Assembly: GCA_017642935.1 (NCBI GenBank)
Contig: JAEPOK010000002.1
Location: 248,001-312,000 of the forward strand
Length of the DNA: 64,000 nucleotides
Source of the DNA: Hyphomicrobiales bacterium
Lineage (GTDB): Bacteria > Pseudomonadota > Alphaproteobacteria > Rhizobiales > MH13
Reading direction: 5' to 3'
The position numbers and the translations under genes are program-made. This document shows, piece after piece, positions 60,958-64,000 of this stretch; position 1 is the first letter of the stretch; the number at the start of each line of letters is the position of its first letter. The notes below the pieces were generated by a model. It had not been told where the DNA came from. It worked only from the letters and a program-made list of their open reading frames with translations, and made no database searches.

Positions 60958-62622
60958 ATGTTCGTTTCACCCCTTTCCTCCAGCGTGCACACCCGTCGCC
61001 AGCTTGGCGGCGACCCGGATTGGTGGCGCGGCGGCGTGATCTATCAGATCTATCCGCGCTCGTATTTGGACGTGAACGCGGACGGCATTGGCGATCTGTC
61101 CGGCATCACCTCACGGCTCGACTACATCAAGAGCCTGAACGTCGATGCGATCTGGATTTCGCCGTTCTTCGTCTCGCCAATGGATGATTACGGCTACGAT
61201 GTTGCCGACTACAAGAATGTCGATCCAATGTTCGGCTCGCTTGAGGATTTCGACGCTCTTCTGCAAGCTGCACATGACCGCGACATTCGCGTGCTCATCG
61301 ATCTGGTGATTTCGCACACCTCCGATCGTCATCCCTGGTTCCGCGAAAGCCGGGTGGATCGCAGCAACGCCAAAGCCGATTGGTATGTCTGGGCCGACCC
61401 GAAACCGGACGGCACACCGCCGAACAATTGGCTGTCGATTTTTGGCGGCTCGGCCTGGGAGTGGGACTCACGGCGCCGGCAATATTACTTGCACAATTTC
61501 CTGACCTCGCAGCCAGACCTCAACTTCCACAATCCCATCGTCCAGGAAGCGGTGCTCGACGCGGCCCGCTTCTGGCTGGAGCGTGGCGTGGACGGCTTCC
61601 GTCTCGACACGGTGAACATGTACTTCCATGACGCGGAGCTGCGCGACAATCCGCCCGTCGAAGAGGGGATGAAGGTCAACGGCATCCCGGAGCAGAACCC
61701 CTACGGTTTGCAGCAACCGATCTACAACATCACCCGGCCGGACAATCTGGTTTTCCTGGAAAAGATGCGCACGCTGCTGGACGAGTATCCAGCGACGACG
61801 ACCGTCGGTGAAGTGGGCGCCGTGCTCGACATGTACGACACGCTGGCCGACTACACCGAGCAGGGCAAGCGCCTGCACATGGCCTACTCGTTCGATTTTC
61901 TGGATCGCCAGTTCTCAGCGGATTTCATCCGCCAGGTTGCCCAGCGCATGGAGAGCAACCGCAACAGCTGGCCGAGCTGGGCCTTCTCCAACCATGACGT
62001 CGAACGGGTGCTTAGTCGTTGGCAGCTTGGCCATGAGCAGGATCGGGCCGCGCCGCTGCTGATCGCGCTGCTGACCTCGCTTAAAGGCACGCCCTGCATC
62101 TATCAGGGTGAGGAGCTTGGTCTGACCGAGGCGATCGTGCCGTTCGAGAAACTGCAGGACCCCTACGGCATCCGCTTCTGGCCGGAGTTCAAGGGCCGCG
62201 ACGGCTGCCGCACGCCGATGCCATGGAACCCCGCCGCGTCGAATGGCGGCTTTACAGAAGGCACGCCGTGGCTGCCGGTGCCGCCGGAGCATGTCGCGCG
62301 CGCCGTTTCAGTGCAGGAGGCCGATGATCGGATGCCGCTGCGCCATGTGCGCCGGTTCCTGGGCTGGCGCCGCGAACAGATGGCGCTGCTGCGCGGTTCG
62401 ATGACGTTCCATGACACGCAAGGCGACGTCCTGGCCTTTACCCGCGACTATGAGGGCGAGCGCATCTTGTGCGTGTTCAATCTCGGCACGGCGCCTGGCA
62501 GCTTTGCCACCGGCGGCTTCGGCCCGATCAGCCCGATTGGCGGGCACGGCTTTGGCGGAAAGCTCGACGGCATGGGCATCTCGCTTGATCCGCTGGACGC
62601 GTTCTTCGCCACCTACACCTAA
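60958..62622 (+). CDS. aglA: GH13 alpha-glucosidase, AglA-like
   Basis: 554 residues from the ATG at 60958. It begins directly with the barrel (WWRGGVIYQIYPRSYLDVN). Catalytic residues are the nucleophile Asp in GFRLDTVNM, the acid Glu in TTVGEVGAV and the stabilising Asp in FSNHDVERV. This is the cytosolic oligo-alpha-glucosidase type (GH13 subfamilies 17/23/30 group) found in rhizobial agl operons for sucrose, trehalose or maltose use. The AglEFGK transporter genes are not adjacent. The upstream operator suggests LacI-type control. An in-frame ATG/TTG nine codons earlier is possible. Confidence 0.93.
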   Translation: MFVSPLSSSVHTRRQLGGDPDWWRGGVIYQIYPRSYLDVNADGIGDLSGITSRLDYIKSLNVDAIWISPFFVSPMDDYGYDVADYKNVDPMFGSLEDFDALLQAAHDRDIRVLIDLVISHTSDRHPWFRESRVDRSNAKADWYVWADPKPDGTPPNNWLSIFGGSAWEWDSRRRQYYLHNFLTSQPDLNFHNPIVQEAVLDAARFWLERGVDGFRLDTVNMYFHDAELRDNPPVEEGMKVNGIPEQNPYGLQQPIYNITRPDNLVFLEKMRTLLDEYPATTTVGEVGAVLDMYDTLADYTEQGKRLHMAYSFDFLDRQFSADFIRQVAQRMESNRNSWPSWAFSNHDVERVLSRWQLGHEQDRAAPLLIALLTSLKGTPCIYQGEELGLTEAIVPFEKLQDPYGIRFWPEFKGRDGCRTPMPWNPAASNGGFTEGTPWLPVPPEHVARAVSVQEADDRMPLRHVRRFLGWRREQMALLRGSMTFHDTQGDVLAFTRDYEGERILCVFNLGTAPGSFATGGFGPISPIGGHGFGGKLDGMGISLDPLDAFFATYT

Positions 62623-62631
62623 TTGGTACTG

Positions 62632-62669
62632 GTTCGGCTGGCTAAGCCGTCAGCCGGCTGGTGCCGAAC
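62632..62669. terminator. inverted repeat at aglA / ABC exporter convergence
   Basis: GTTCGGC (62632-62638) pairs with GCCGAAC (62663-62669), with a further inner GGCT/AGCC pairing. It begins ten bases after the aglA stop codon and runs into the last codons of the convergent ABC gene. No T-run is present, so terminator function is uncertain. Confidence 0.35.
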
Positions 62670-64000
62670 TGAAGATCGTGCAGCGCGGCGTAATGACCGC
62701 CATGGGCCATGAGCTCGTCATGGGTACCCTGCTCGACGGCGCGGCCCTGTTCCATCGCGATGATCTGATCAGCGCCGCGCACGGTGGAGAGCCGATGGGC
62801 GATGACCAGCGTCGTGCGGCCTTCGGAAAGCCGGGCCAGCGTCGCCTGGATTGCGTCTTCAGAATGCGCATCGAGTGCCGAGGTCGGTTCGTCGAGCAAC
62901 AGGATCGGCGCGTCGCGCAAGAAAGCCCGGGCGATGGCGATCCGCTGGCGCTGACCGCCTGACAGCAAGGAGCCAAGTTCGCCCACCGGCGTCTCATAGC
63001 CGTGCGGCAGCGCAGTAATGAAGGTGTGGGCTTCTGCCCGGCGCGCGGCTTCTTCGATAGTGGATTGGTCGATATCCGGCAGACCAGCACGAATATTGTC
63101 GGCCACCGTACCATCGAACAGATACGCATCCTGCCCGACATAGGCCATGGACGCGCGCAAGGAAGACGACGAGAGGGTTTTCAGGTCCTGCCCATCGATG
63201 GTGATTTGCCCACCGTCTGGATCCCAGAACCTTAGCACCATCGCCATGACAGTGGATTTGCCGGCGCCCGACGCACCGACCAGCGCCGTGGTCTTGCCGG
63301 CAGGTGCGGTGAAGATCAGCCCCTGCAGGACAGCGTCCCCGCCAGGATGGTAGCCGAAGCTCACCTGATCGAAGGTGATCTGCCCTTTCTCAAGCGCAAA
63401 GGGCTTGCCAGTGCCGGCCTCACGCTTCGATGGCGGACGGTCGAGGAAGCCATACATCATACGCACGCCGACTAGGCCGGCTTCCAGCGGAACGCGCAGA
63501 TTGGCGAGCTTGCGAGCTGGCTCGTAGGCGAGCAGCAAGGCCGTGACGAAGGAGAAGAACTCGCCCGGAGACTGGCCCTGTTCGATAACCCGGTAACCGC
63601 CATAAAAAATGACGATGGCGACCGCGATGCCGCCCATGGTTTCAACCAGCGGCACCGGCCGGGCCTGATAGATGGCGATCTTGTCGGCAGTCTTGCGCAA
63701 ATCATCGATGGTGCCGCCGATGCGTCCGCCGAGTTCGTCTTCCATGCGGAAGGCTTTGACGATCCGGAAACCTTGGGCGGTTTCGCGTACATAGTTGCCT
63801 ATCTCGGCGGTTAGCGAGACCTGGCGCTTGGCAATGCGGCGCACGCGACCCATCATTTTCTCGATCAGGAAGGCCATGATCGGCAGGGCCACGATCATCG
63901 AGAGCGACATGATCGGGTCTTGGATGATCATGACGATCAACAAGCCAATCAGCGACAGCACATCGCGTCCGGCGCCGGTGACAATGAGATTGAGGACTTG
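62642..64000 (-). CDS. MsbA-like ABC exporter, 5' end outside window
   Basis: The frame is open to the right edge, so the N terminus is missing; 452 codons are visible. The visible part has the later membrane helices (LSLIGLLIVMIIQDP; GGIAVAIVIFYGGYRV) and a complete nucleotide-binding domain: Walker A GASGAGKST, signature LLSGGQRQRIA, Walker B ILLLDEPTSALDAHS and the H-loop IAHRLST. It is a fused permease-ATPase half transporter that works as a homodimer, of the lipid A/multidrug exporter group. The substrate is unknown. A GTG at 63961 is internal to the gene and not its start. Confidence 0.92.
   Translation of the reverse strand, partial: QVLNLIVTGAGRDVLSLIGLLIVMIIQDPIMSLSMIVALPIMAFLIEKMMGRVRRIAKRQVSLTAEIGNYVRETAQGFRIVKAFRMEDELGGRIGGTIDDLRKTADKIAIYQARPVPLVETMGGIAVAIVIFYGGYRVIEQGQSPGEFFSFVTALLLAYEPARKLANLRVPLEAGLVGVRMMYGFLDRPPSKREAGTGKPFALEKGQITFDQVSFGYHPGGDAVLQGLIFTAPAGKTTALVGASGAGKSTVMAMVLRFWDPDGGQITIDGQDLKTLSSSSLRASMAYVGQDAYLFDGTVADNIRAGLPDIDQSTIEEAARRAEAHTFITALPHGYETPVGELGSLLSGGQRQRIAIARAFLRDAPILLLDEPTSALDAHSEDAIQATLARLSEGRTTLVIAHRLSTVRGADQIIAMEQGRAVEQGTHDELMAHGGHYAALHDLQFGTSRLTA

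Noticed and set aside
1-64000. CRISPR arrays, insertion sequences, prophage or integrated islands
   Set aside because: I saw no regularly spaced repeats, transposase, integrase or att-like duplication of the tRNA end; the repeat beside tRNA-Gly does not copy the tRNA sequence.

Overview
The window reads as ordinary chromosomal DNA of an alphaproteobacterium, most likely Hyphomicrobiales (Rhizobiales-like). The pointers are GcrA, a class I lysyl-tRNA synthetase, an O-succinylhomoserine sulfhydrylase (MetZ) methionine route, a double-length dCTP deaminase, a PstA with a large extra N-terminal/periplasmic region, an AglA-type alpha-glucosidase and a palindromic intergenic element of the kind scattered through rhizobial genomes. 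The DNA is GC-rich and evenly dense in genes, and many starts are GTG or TTG. I saw no transposase, integrase, phage gene or CRISPR array. Genus cannot be assigned from sequence alone.

Layout. 1-5.1 kb: end of a GGDEF-EAL protein, then trhO, an NTF2-like protein and lysS, and a TerB-like gene. 5.1-8.2 kb: two small divergent regulator modules, HxlR/SRPBCC and MarR/membrane protein/dual-CDGSH/membrane protein, each with an inverted-repeat operator between the divergent genes. 8.2-12.1 kb: a fatty acid hydroxylase-superfamily protein, a periplasmic binding protein and a processive GT2 glycosyltransferase. 12.1-16.5 kb: two copies of a 63-bp hairpin repeat beside tRNA-Gly(CCC), an mhqO-mhqD pair, a thioredoxin/CcdA pair, a NaChBac-type sodium channel and a rhizobial-type palindromic element. 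16.5-21.6 kb: dcd, metZ, a CDP-alcohol phosphatidyltransferase, apaG and trkH. 21.6-30 kb: a two-gene RND efflux pump, then argD-argF-hslO ending in a clear intrinsic terminator.

30.5-40.6 kb is a full phosphate block: gcrA, then on the minus strand phoR-pstS-pstC-pstA-pstB-phoU-phoB, with ppk2 divergent from phoR. A three-repeat Pho box for pstS lies across the phoR stop codon. It therefore links sensing (PhoR/PhoB), uptake (PstSCAB), restraint (PhoU) and polyphosphate use (PPK2) in one locus.

40.6-57.3 kb: Gfo/Idh oxidoreductase, prfC, a PAS-GGDEF protein with a degenerate EAL domain, folD-pgi, a multi-PAS GGDEF-EAL protein, a PfkB sugar kinase, a FrnE-like DsbA protein, an M3 oligopeptidase and an AEC transporter. 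57.4-60.7 kb holds a GT-C-like membrane glycosyltransferase facing a GtrA gene and a HAD-UbiA fusion whose motif matches decaprenyl-phosphate phosphoribosyltransferase. This looks like part of a lipid-linked pentose (arabinose-type) glycosylation pathway and is my best candidate for an underdescribed system here. The window ends with an alpha-glucosidase behind a LacI-type operator and the 3' part of an MsbA-like ABC exporter.
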